A program made the translations under genes and the position numbers. Shown piece after piece: positions 1 through 6,127 of a DNA stretch of 7,601 nucleotides. How positions within the stretch are numbered: position 1 is the stretch's first letter; every line of letters begins with the position of its first letter. The DNA lies in contig PLEB01000264.1 of NCBI GenBank assembly GCA_003136915.1, positions 1 through 7,601 of the forward strand, in the 5' to 3' direction. This DNA comes from Chitinophagaceae bacterium. Its GTDB lineage: Bacteria > Bacteroidota > Bacteroidia > Chitinophagales > Chitinophagaceae. The notes under the pieces are model-generated. The model made no database searches. It was not told the origin of the DNA and worked only from the letters and a program-made list of their open reading frames with translations.

Positions 1-1
1 C

Positions 2-343
2 TCATGGAATAATTTCTATAATCCCTATTACGGCGGAATCGTGTACGTAAATGGAAAGAATTTTACTGCCCCTGCATATACCAGGTTAAGCACATTTAAC
101 CCGGCTGCCTACCAGGGAAGATATTTTACTGACCGCCCGAGCGCCTCGAGCAGATATTATAACAGTAACGCACCGGCTAATAATGCTGCCCAGAATCTGC
201 GGCAATCCTATAATAACCCAAGTTATAACAACTTCAACAGGCCCACTTTCAATTCCCAGCCCGTTCGTACTGCTCCATCCGGCTTCGGAGGCGGTGGTGG
301 TGGTGGTTTCAGGGGAGGTGGTGGCTCGCGTCCCGGCAGATAA
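2..343 (+). CDS. C-terminal part of an Asn/Tyr/Gly-rich low-complexity protein (5' end off the window)
   Basis: The frame is open from the left edge (first full codon at 2) to the TAA at 341-343, so this is the last 113 codons of a longer gene. I cannot assign a function. The visible part starts with an aromatic/Asn-rich stretch (SWNNFYNPYYGG), continues with Tyr, Asn, Ser and Pro and no recognisable fold, and ends in a glycine tail (FGGGGGGGFRGGGGSRPGR) with RGG-like spacing. Proteins of this composition in Bacteroidota are often annotated as hypothetical secreted or surface proteins, but the N-terminus that would show a signal peptide is missing. The next gene, a FadL-type outer-membrane protein, starts 11 bp after the stop, so the two are probably co-transcribed. 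A GTG at 41 could serve as a start, but nothing suggests that it does. That the frame is coding is fairly sure; the function is unknown. Confidence 0.75.
   Translation, partial: SWNNFYNPYYGGIVYVNGKNFTAPAYTRLSTFNPAAYQGRYFTDRPSASSRYYNSNAPANNAAQNLRQSYNNPSYNNFNRPTFNSQPVRTAPSGFGGGGGGGFRGGGGSRPGR
293..307 (+). repeat. (GGT)5 trinucleotide tract in glycine tail
   Basis: Five consecutive GGT codons, flanked by further GGC, GGA and GGT codons from 287 to 325, encode the poly-Gly part of the upstream protein's tail. Unit slippage here would change tail length by one glycine without shifting the frame. Confidence 0.85.
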
Positions 344-354
344 TCTTTTTGCTT

Positions 355-1905
355 ATGATGAGACGATTATTATTGCTGTGCCCGCTTTTTTTTTCATTCA
401 CTCTTAAGGCACAGTTACCCGATGATGCTTTGCGCCTATCGTATACAAATCCATACGGAACAGCCCGCGAACAGGCCATTGGAGGTGCCATGGGCTCGCT
501 GGGTGGAGATATTTCTTCCAATTTTGTGAATCCTGCCGGACTGGGTTTTTACAAGACCAGCGAATTTCTATTGAGTCCTGCTTTTGCAACCTGGAACACA
601 AAAGCAAGTTATTTATCCAACAAGGGAACGGCGCCGGGTGTGCAAAATTTTATACTCGGCACTTCCGGATTGGTCATCGGCAAGTCAACCGATCCTGATA
701 AGAGCACAGCCTTTAGTGTTGCTATTACACGCACGGCCGATTTTCACGGTCATACCCGTTACAGTGGAAATAATAATTATTCTTCCGGTGCCGAAGCTTA
801 CGCTGAAGAGTATGCGAATTCCGGTCTTTCCATAAACGACGCTCTCGCAAGTCCGGGTATTTCATATGGTACAAGGATGGCACTTTATACCTACCTGATC
901 GATACCGCTACCATCGGCGGCACGATGCAGGTGATTGCCCAACCGCAAAAAGTGCTCGCTGCAGGCGGGCAACTTTACCAGCTCAACGATATCAAAACAA
1001 CCGGCGGAATAACCGAATTGGCGCTCGGATTTGCATCAGGAACCCGCGATAAATGGTACCTGGGCGGATCAATCGGCATACCGATCGTTAATTATCATCG
1101 TGATCAGCAATATACTGAATCAGACCTCAGTGGAAACCCCAACAATGATTTTAACACGTATACATATACGGAATCTTATTCGACCAAGGGTGCTGGAGTG
1201 AACCTCAGGGTGGGCGCAATTTTCCGGCCCGATGCTGCCTGGAGGATCGGACTTGCAGTGCATACACCAACTTTGTACACGCTCACTGAAACCCTTGATG
1301 CCAAACTTGTTTCTGACGCAGAAAACTATCACCATCTGGATTCAGTCACTTCTTCAACCCTTGATCAGATAAGCAATTCCGGCAATAGCCTTAAATATGA
1401 TCTTTCCTCTCCATGGCATTTTATTGCCAGCGGCTCTTATGTTTTCGGAACCGGTGAAGAGGCCGGAACCCGACAGGGTTTCATTACCGGCGATATCGAA
1501 TACGTAACGAATAAGAGTTCCAGATTCAGTGTTCCTTCTGATGAAAATGGTAACTACACGGATAACGGCTACTACGACGCACTCAACACCACAGTAAAAA
1601 ATTACTATAAGAATAACTTTAATTTCCGCCTCGGTGGCGAACTAAAATTTGATATTCTGGCGGTAAGAGTTGGAGGATCGTATTCACTGAGTCCGTATGC
1701 TTCTTCAGACCTGAAAGCCAGTCGTGCCACGGCTTCTGCCGGAGTCGGTTATCGCAACCGGGGAATTTTTGTTGATCTGACATATGTAGAAAGCTTCGTG
1801 AAGGATGCCAGTTTCCCTTACCGCCTCGGAGATAAGAACAATATTTTTGCAGCTGTAAATCAGCACGCGGGCACACTTATCCTTACAGCTGGTATTAAAT
1901 TTTAG
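355..1905 (+). CDS. OmpP1/FadL/TodX-family outer-membrane transport protein
   Basis: Predicted outer-membrane beta-barrel of the FadL family, which lets hydrophobic compounds such as long-chain fatty acids cross the outer membrane; the substrate here is unknown. From the ATG at 355 the protein is 516 residues. Residues 1-19 look like a Sec signal peptide: two Arg, a Leu/Phe-rich core and a probable cleavage after LKA, leaving Gln20 first. The Cys at 9 is not in a lipobox. The segment at about 43-66, ending NPAGLGFY (59-66), matches the conserved N-terminal region of FadL/OmpP1 proteins. The rest is rich in alternating aromatic and small residues as in beta-strands, and the chain ends in Phe (ILTAGIKF), as expected for barrel assembly by BAM. 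An ATG at 358 and a TTG at 349 are alternative starts; no clear Shine-Dalgarno decides. It lies 11 bp after the low-complexity gene, and its last 11 bp overlap the end of miaA. Family call is good, substrate unknown. Confidence 0.85.
   Translation: MMRRLLLLCPLFFSFTLKAQLPDDALRLSYTNPYGTAREQAIGGAMGSLGGDISSNFVNPAGLGFYKTSEFLLSPAFATWNTKASYLSNKGTAPGVQNFILGTSGLVIGKSTDPDKSTAFSVAITRTADFHGHTRYSGNNNYSSGAEAYAEEYANSGLSINDALASPGISYGTRMALYTYLIDTATIGGTMQVIAQPQKVLAAGGQLYQLNDIKTTGGITELALGFASGTRDKWYLGGSIGIPIVNYHRDQQYTESDLSGNPNNDFNTYTYTESYSTKGAGVNLRVGAIFRPDAAWRIGLAVHTPTLYTLTETLDAKLVSDAENYHHLDSVTSSTLDQISNSGNSLKYDLSSPWHFIASGSYVFGTGEEAGTRQGFITGDIEYVTNKSSRFSVPSDENGNYTDNGYYDALNTTVKNYYKNNFNFRLGGELKFDILAVRVGGSYSLSPYASSDLKASRATASAGVGYRNRGIFVDLTYVESFVKDASFPYRLGDKNNIFAAVNQHAGTLILTAGIKF
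386..394 (+). repeat. T9 homopolymer in the signal-peptide coding region
   Basis: Nine consecutive T residues lie in codons 11-14 of the FadL-like gene, encoding the end of Leu11, Phe12, Phe13 and the start of Ser14 in the hydrophobic core of the signal peptide. Gain or loss of one T would shift the frame and abolish the outer-membrane protein. The tract is plainly there; any role in phase variation is inference. Confidence 0.8.
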
Positions 1906-2800
1906 TTCCCTCGTAAACTCCCAGGACTTCTTTCAACGGATCATTTTCAAGCCAGTGCACGGATGAATTTTTTCTGATCCAGGTCAACTGCCTTTTGGCG
2001 TATTTCCGGGTATTTTGTTTGATCCGGATAACAGCATCTTCCAGATTAAGTTTTCCATTCAGGTGTTCAAACAATTCTGTATATCCAACCGTTTGCAGGG
2101 CATTGAAATGCTGAAAAGCAAGCAGAGATTTAACTTCATTCAGGAGACCATCTCCCATCATATGGTCCACGCGTTCATTGATGCGCTCATATAAAATGCC
2201 CGGGGGAATCCGAATTGAAAAAAAGAGAACCCGAAAAGGTCGTTTCTTCTTTGTTGCATTTCTGAAAGACAAAATGGAATGGCCGGTGCTTTCCATTACC
2301 TCCAGGGCGCGCATCATGCGTTGCGGATTCTTGATTTCTCCCGACTCAAAGTAAGCGGGGTCCCTGAGTTTGATCTGCTCCTGCAACCAGGGAAGTCCGT
2401 TGAAGGAGTATTGTTCCTGGATCTCTATCCTTGTCTGTTCATCTGTTCCGGGAATCGCATCTAATCCTTCAGTGAACGCCTTAATATACAGACCCGTCCC
2501 TCCAACCATCACGACCACTTCCCGGCTTGAAAAAATTTCTGCAGCCCACTGGAGGGCCAGCGATTCAAAAACTGCAGCATTCACTTCTTCCCCGATGGAA
2601 TGGGAATTTATGAATTCATGCTTTACAGATTGAAGTTCGTTGAAAGCGGGTTTTGCCACGCCTATATTAAGCTCGCGAAAACACTGCCGAGAGTCAGCCG
2701 AAATGATGGTTGTATTAAAATGACGGGCGACGGCAAGAGATAATGCCGTCTTGCCAGAAGCAGTCGGTCCCGTTATAATTATTACTGTTTGAGGCAACAT
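1895..2800 (-). CDS. miaA: tRNA dimethylallyltransferase
   Basis: Transfers a dimethylallyl group from DMAPP to N6 of A37 in tRNAs that read UNN codons, giving i6A37, which MiaB can methylthiolate. The 301 residues are a normal family length. Visible motifs are the P-loop GPTASGKT (11-18), ADSRQ (35-39) with Asp36 at the position of the proposed catalytic acid, GVAKP (47-51), GGTGLY (100-105) with Thr102 matching the conserved active-site Thr, DPAYF (147-151) followed by NPQRMMRALEV (158-168), and the C-terminal YAKRQLTWIRK (267-277). The ATG at 2800 directly precedes the P-loop region. Its first base is the last base of the upstream gene's TAA (TAATG), so translation is probably coupled to the pRiA4b-like gene. 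No promoter is apparent just upstream. The 3' end runs 11 bp into the convergent FadL-like gene. The identification is very secure. Confidence 0.97.
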   Translation of the reverse strand: MLPQTVIIITGPTASGKTALSLAVARHFNTTIISADSRQCFRELNIGVAKPAFNELQSVKHEFINSHSIGEEVNAAVFESLALQWAAEIFSSREVVVMVGGTGLYIKAFTEGLDAIPGTDEQTRIEIQEQYSFNGLPWLQEQIKLRDPAYFESGEIKNPQRMMRALEVMESTGHSILSFRNATKKKRPFRVLFFSIRIPPGILYERINERVDHMMGDGLLNEVKSLLAFQHFNALQTVGYTELFEHLNGKLNLEDAVIRIKQNTRKYAKRQLTWIRKNSSVHWLENDPLKEVLGVYEGTKI

Positions 2801-3390
2801 TATTCAATTCCGGATTCTTCCTCCGGACCAATTTCTTCTTCTCCCAGATCGCCTGATTCCTCAACTTCACCCAACTCTCCGTTTTCTTCTCCTACCAAAA
2901 TAAATCCTTCGGCGCCCCGGCCAAGATCATATTTCTCTTCCACTTCGGCGAGTTTATCGCCAATCAGGCCACGCGTTCCGTATTGGGAGGGAGCGATTCC
3001 TTCACTCTTGATAAGCGCCGGATATTCCAGCTTGCTGTTCTCCTCCCTGGATACATGAATGAGTTCTACGAGAAAGGACCAGTTTTTTACAAAATCATAG
3101 AGATAAACAAATTTTTGGTTCGGATCCCGTATCTCAGAACTAATGGGTGTTTCAGCCATAATTAAAGGGCTAACCTTATACTCCTTATCATATTTTTCAA
3201 GTGATATTTCCCTTCCACGCTGCCAATGATCGTTGCTGCGGAAAAAAGTCGCCTGGTGCTTATTGTCAAATTCATAGGCTTTTAAGATCCCCTGGTGAAG
3301 TTGAAGGAAATGCTGATTATGCTTCACAGCCACATCACGGTAAACACTGTCGTCCTCCTCAAAATAAATCCTGAATTTTAAAACTGCCAT
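2800..3390 (-). CDS. pRiA4b ORF-3-like family protein with acidic C-terminal tail
   Basis: Protein of 196 residues resembling the plasmid pRiA4b ORF-3-like family (also called IS1096 passenger/TnpR-like), whose biochemical role is not established. The N-terminal half has the family pattern: a beta-strand start (MAVLKFRIYFE), then HFLQLHQGILKAYEFD, HQATFFRSND and a later KFVYLYDFVKNWSFLVEL strand. From about residue 140 the chain becomes very acidic, with repeated GEE- and EEE-type clusters and few hydrophobic residues, so the tail is probably disordered. I chose the ATG at 3390 over an in-frame TTG at 3414 because the domain begins there and GGGA lies about 9 nt upstream. The stop TAA shares one base with the miaA ATG, and cca lies 87 bp upstream on the same strand. 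Despite the family name, no transposon ends or plasmid genes are present. The placement suggests, but does not prove, a link to tRNA modification. Confidence 0.8.
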   Translation of the reverse strand: MAVLKFRIYFEEDDSVYRDVAVKHNQHFLQLHQGILKAYEFDNKHQATFFRSNDHWQRGREISLEKYDKEYKVSPLIMAETPISSEIRDPNQKFVYLYDFVKNWSFLVELIHVSREENSKLEYPALIKSEGIAPSQYGTRGLIGDKLAEVEEKYDLGRGAEGFILVGEENGELGEVEESGDLGEEEIGPEEESGIE

Positions 3391-3411
3391 AATCGTTCCC
3401 GTTAATTGATT

Positions 3412-3419
3412 CAAAAATA
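3412..3419 (-). promoter_or_regulatory. Possible -7 element (TATTTTTG) before the pRiA4b-like gene
   Basis: On the minus strand TATTTTTG fits the Bacteroidota -7 consensus TAnnTTTG and would place the transcript start roughly 15 nt before the ATG at 3390. No TTG/TTTG is found at the expected 19-21 bp upstream (the nearest TTTG is only 11 bp away), so this is weak; the gene may simply be read through from cca. If real, it would rule out the TTG at 3414 as a start, because the element covers it. Confidence 0.25.
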
Positions 3420-3477
3420 AATTAAACCATCAAATTAATGGCCGGCTTTATTTTCTTTTGTAAAGGTAAGTATATGG

Positions 3478-4917
3478 CTATTTTACCGGATTCAGATGCA
3501 TCGCAGCTGCTTTTTCCATCATAAATCGGTATGCTGCCTCGTAAGAATTTTCTATTTCTCCGTCCAATATAGCTTCCCGGATAATATTTTTAAGATCTCC
3601 CACCTGCCTGGAAGGCTTTATGCCAAAAATCTCCATGATCATTTCCCCCGTCACCGGCGGTTGCCAGTTCCGGATACGGTCCTTCTCTTCCACTTCGGCA
3701 AGACGGGAACGCACAAGCTCAAAATTTTCAAGGTATTTTTTGACCTTCAGCTTATTCCTGGATGTAATATCAGCTTCACAAAGCATCATCAGGGAATCAA
3801 TATCCTCGCCGGCATCAAACAAGAGCCGTCTGATTGCGGAATCCGTGATATTCTCCTTCGTAAGACTGATTGGTCGCAAATGGAGCTCTACCATCTTGCG
3901 GACAAACCTCATTTTTTCATTCAGCGGGTTCTTAAACTGGTCAAAAATTTTGGGAACCATTCGTCCGCCAACTACCTCGTGTCCATGGAAGGTCCACCCA
4001 TGGCCCTTTTCAAATTTTTTGGTTGCCGGCTTGCCGATATCATGCAGGATGGCCGCCCAGCGCAGCCATAGATCATTTGTTTTAAGCGATATATTGTCCA
4101 GCACCTGCAGGGTGTGGTAGAAATTGTCTTTGTGTCCGTGGCCGTCAATATATTCAGCACCTTCCAGATCCGCCATTTTAGGAAAAATAATATTCAGGAG
4201 CCCGGCCTTAAGTAATAAATCAAAACCTATAGAGGGTTTTGGTGCGCAGATAATCTTATTGAACTCTTCGGTTATACGTTCCTGTGAAACGATCCGGATC
4301 CTCGGGGCATCCTCTGTTATGGCATCGAATGTGGCCGGTTCAATATGGAATCCAAGCTGGCTTGCAAAACGGATGGCACGCAGCATTCTGAGCGGATCGT
4401 CGCTAAACGTGCTTAGCGGGTCCAACGGGGTTTGAATTCTTTTTTCAGAGATGTCCTTCAAACCATTGAAGGGGTCGATGATTTGCCCGTAGTTTTCTTT
4501 ATTCAAACTGATTGCAAGCGCATTGATAGTAAAGTCGCGGCGGTTCTGATCGTCTTCCAGGCTGCCGCTTATTACCTCCGGTTTGCGCGAAGAAGAACGA
4601 TAGCTTTCTTTCCTGGCGCCAACAAACTCTACATCAAGGATACCGGATTCAGCGCCGGTATCCGGTATCCTGATATGAGCTGTCCCGAAATTTTTAAAGA
4701 ATGAAACTGTTGGTTTGGGAGAAAAGAAACCGGCTACTTTATGCGCGAGTTCAATGGCGTTTCCCACGCACACAATATCCGCGTCACCGGAGGGACGGCC
4801 GATCAGTTTATCGCGCACAAATCCCCCGATCACATAGGCTTCCGCCTGCAATTCAGCCGCAGCGTCGGCGATTCTTCCAAACAACATCAATTCATTTTCA
4901 GAACAGGAAATTTGCAT
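3478..4917 (-). CDS. cca: CCA tRNA nucleotidyltransferase with HD domain
   Basis: Adds or repairs the 3'-terminal CCA of tRNAs using CTP and ATP without a nucleic-acid template. The 479 residues fit the class II enzyme plus C-terminal HD domain. Visible in order: GGFVRD (31-36) and the metal-binding DAD (45-47) of the nucleotidyltransferase head; [10 protein letters not shown] (126-135); [18 protein letters not shown] (173-190); the ERITEEF nucleotide-recognition motif (213-219); then an HD phosphohydrolase domain with [10 protein letters not shown] (260-269) and LHDIGK (291-296, His292-Asp293). The family includes poly(A) polymerases and enzymes adding only CC or only A; as the only such gene seen here, full CCA addition is the simplest reading. 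The ATG at 4917 lies 15 bp after the GT9 gene's stop and only 5 nt after a strong -7 promoter element, so its mRNA may have almost no leader. A 9-bp-arm palindrome lies within the gene at 4638-4670. Confidence 0.95.
   Translation of the reverse strand: MQISCSENELMLFGRIADAAAELQAEAYVIGGFVRDKLIGRPSGDADIVCVGNAIELAHKVAGFFSPKPTVSFFKNFGTAHIRIPDTGAESGILDVEFVGARKESYRSSSRKPEVISGSLEDDQNRRDFTINALAISLNKENYGQIIDPFNGLKDISEKRIQTPLDPLSTFSDDPLRMLRAIRFASQLGFHIEPATFDAITEDAPRIRIVSQERITEEFNKIICAPKPSIGFDLLLKAGLLNIIFPKMADLEGAEYIDGHGHKDNFYHTLQVLDNISLKTNDLWLRWAAILHDIGKPATKKFEKGHGWTFHGHEVVGGRMVPKIFDQFKNPLNEKMRFVRKMVELHLRPISLTKENITDSAIRRLLFDAGEDIDSLMMLCEADITSRNKLKVKKYLENFELVRSRLAEVEEKDRIRNWQPPVTGEMIMEIFGIKPSRQVGDLKNIIREAILDGEIENSYEAAYRFMMEKAAAMHLNPVK
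4638..4670. repeat. Perfect 9-bp inverted repeat with an overlapping second right arm, inside cca
   Basis: GGATACCGG (4638-4646) is followed after 8 nt by its exact reverse complement CCGGTATCC (4655-4663). A second copy of that arm overlaps it at 4662-4670, making a 7-bp tandem repeat. Either right arm can pair with the left one. In the cca reading frame this encodes [12 protein letters not shown], about residues 83-94, between two predicted beta-strands of the head domain. Confidence 0.85.
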
Positions 4918-4922
4918 GGCTG

Positions 4923-4953
4923 CAAAGGTAAATCAATCGGCATGGAGCAGCAA
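4923..4953 (-). promoter_or_regulatory. Bacteroidota-type promoter for cca (TTG-N20-TACCTTTG)
   Basis: On the minus strand a TTG (4953-4951) is followed by 20 bp and then TACCTTTG (4930-4923), a perfect match to the -7 consensus TAnnTTTG with normal spacing. Only five bases (CAGCC) separate it from the cca ATG at 4917, so transcription would begin at or within about 3 nt of the start codon. The -33 part lies inside the 3' end of the GT9 gene. Confidence 0.65.
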
Positions 4954-5958
4954 GGAATCCGGCCCGGCAGGAAGCGTATTTAGGAGTTGCTCGTCCCTGA
5001 TTTCCAGGGCACAACGGAAATGCCCCTCCGGGCAGGATGAATATCCATGAAGGCCGCAGGGACGGCAATACAAAGTCGAGTCAATCTGAATAACATGACG
5101 GATATCCGAAAGCGGTCCAAACCCAAATTCCGGTACCGTTGAACAATAGATCGCCGTCACGGGCGCATTCATAGCAGATGCTAAATGCATAGGTGCAGAA
5201 TCATTCACATAGTTCATTTCCGCCTTTGCCATCAGTGCAGCCGATTGAAGAAAGCTCAATCTGCCGGCCAGAATTTCCAGCTGCGGCCTATGTGCAGCCT
5301 CTTGAATGGATTCACAAAGAGTAGTGTCTGTTGCTCCGCCCAATAAAAAAATCCGGCATCCTGCTGGAATTTTTTTTATGAATGAAACCCATTGATCGAA
5401 TGGATATTGTTTGGTGAACCAGACAGAAGCCGGGCTCAGTGTAATGAATTTTTCTTTAGCATAAGGTTCCGCGAATGCATAATCCTCCAGAGAAGGATAC
5501 AGAACGGGCCGAAAATAAGTCTGATCGGTAAAATGGCTAATGAGCTGCAGGTTGCGTTCCGTTTCGTGCAGATTCCCGCTACCACCAACCGAGTGCGTGA
5601 TCCTGGTTGAAAATAGGAAACTAAAAGGATTTTTATCAAATCCGATCGTTTCCCGGGCTGCAGAAAAAGCGGTAAGAAAACCTGTTGACGCGAATCTTTG
5701 CACATTGATCACTTTATCGTATCTGGACCTGCGTATACGGAGCAGCAGGCTCAGGAGATTTCTGAGTTTATCCTGCTTCTTATTCCAGACAATTACTTCA
5801 TGAAGAAATGGATGATGAAGTAACAAAGATTCATTTCCTTTCCTCAACATGAAGTCTATCTCCGCATCCGGGAAACGGGCCCGCAATTTTTCAATGAGCG
5901 GAGTGGCGAGTACCACGTCTCCAATGAAGGCTGATTGGATGATCAGGAATTTTTGCAA
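4933..5958 (-). CDS. Glycosyltransferase family 9 / ADP-heptose:LPS heptosyltransferase-like protein
   Basis: Predicted cytoplasmic-face GT-B glycosyltransferase of family 9, which adds heptose or a similar sugar to the inner core of lipopolysaccharide; donor and acceptor are not evident from sequence. The 341 residues match the family length. Landmarks are the N-terminal strand and loop FLIIQSAFIGDVVLATP (4-20), LSPASVW (174-180, like the family's SPGSRW), LLGG (205-208) and NDSAPMHLASA (252-262, the conserved nucleotide-sugar region). The C-terminus has four cysteines (298, 301, 309, 316) in CRPCGLHGYSSCPEGHFRC. The start must be the TTG at 5958: no ATG, GTG or TTG occurs between it and the in-frame stop upstream, and the conserved strand begins three codons later. 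It lies 169 bp downstream of tsaC and 15 bp upstream of cca. The family is secure; exact heptosyltransferase activity is inferred. Confidence 0.88.
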   Translation of the reverse strand: MQKFLIIQSAFIGDVVLATPLIEKLRARFPDAEIDFMLRKGNESLLLHHPFLHEVIVWNKKQDKLRNLLSLLLRIRRSRYDKVINVQRFASTGFLTAFSAARETIGFDKNPFSFLFSTRITHSVGGSGNLHETERNLQLISHFTDQTYFRPVLYPSLEDYAFAEPYAKEKFITLSPASVWFTKQYPFDQWVSFIKKIPAGCRIFLLGGATDTTLCESIQEAAHRPQLEILAGRLSFLQSAALMAKAEMNYVNDSAPMHLASAMNAPVTAIYCSTVPEFGFGPLSDIRHVIQIDSTLYCRPCGLHGYSSCPEGHFRCALEIRDEQLLNTLPAGPDSLLLHAD

Positions 5959-5976
5959 AATAGTTTTTAAACAAGC

Positions 5977-6001
5977 GAAGAACCGGATTTTTGCCGGCTT
6001 C
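5977..6001 (-). other. Imperfect hairpin between tsaC and the GT9 gene
   Basis: Read on the minus strand, GAAG and CCGG pair with CCGG and CTTC around a CAAAAAT loop, with a 2-nt bulge. The stem is short and no T-run follows directly (GCTTGTTT), so a true intrinsic terminator is doubtful. It might weaken read-through from tsaC or lie in the 5' leader of the GT9 message. The remainder of 5959-6127 shows no promoter or RNA gene that I can support. Confidence 0.2.
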
Positions 6002-6127
6002 TGCGAGTAAATATGCGTCTTTTTATCAAATCTTCAAGTCCTACTCTCTTTCATCCTTCCTTCTAATACCAATTCCGGCCATTGGCTCCTGCGATGAATT
6101 CAATAACTCTTGATGCCTGTTCGCTGG

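Noticed and set aside
2800..3390. Mobile-element passenger gene
   Set aside because: The family name refers to a plasmid and IS1096, but there is no transposase, no terminal inverted repeat and no target duplication; the flanks are intact housekeeping genes.
3496..4120. Long open frames on the plus strand (up to 191 codons) opposite cca
   Set aside because: Cca has continuous family motifs on the minus strand here; the plus-strand frames show no domain and are antisense shadows.
5948..5965. Promoter-like TATTTTG at the GT9 start
   Set aside because: The spacing inside the element is one base short of TAnnTTTG, no -33 element is present, and it overlaps the start codon.
6000..6060. Basic 20-codon peptide (starting TTG, MIKRRIFTRRSRQKSG...) between tsaC and the GT9 gene
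   Set aside because: Weak start, no ribosome site and low-complexity basic composition; it is indistinguishable from chance.
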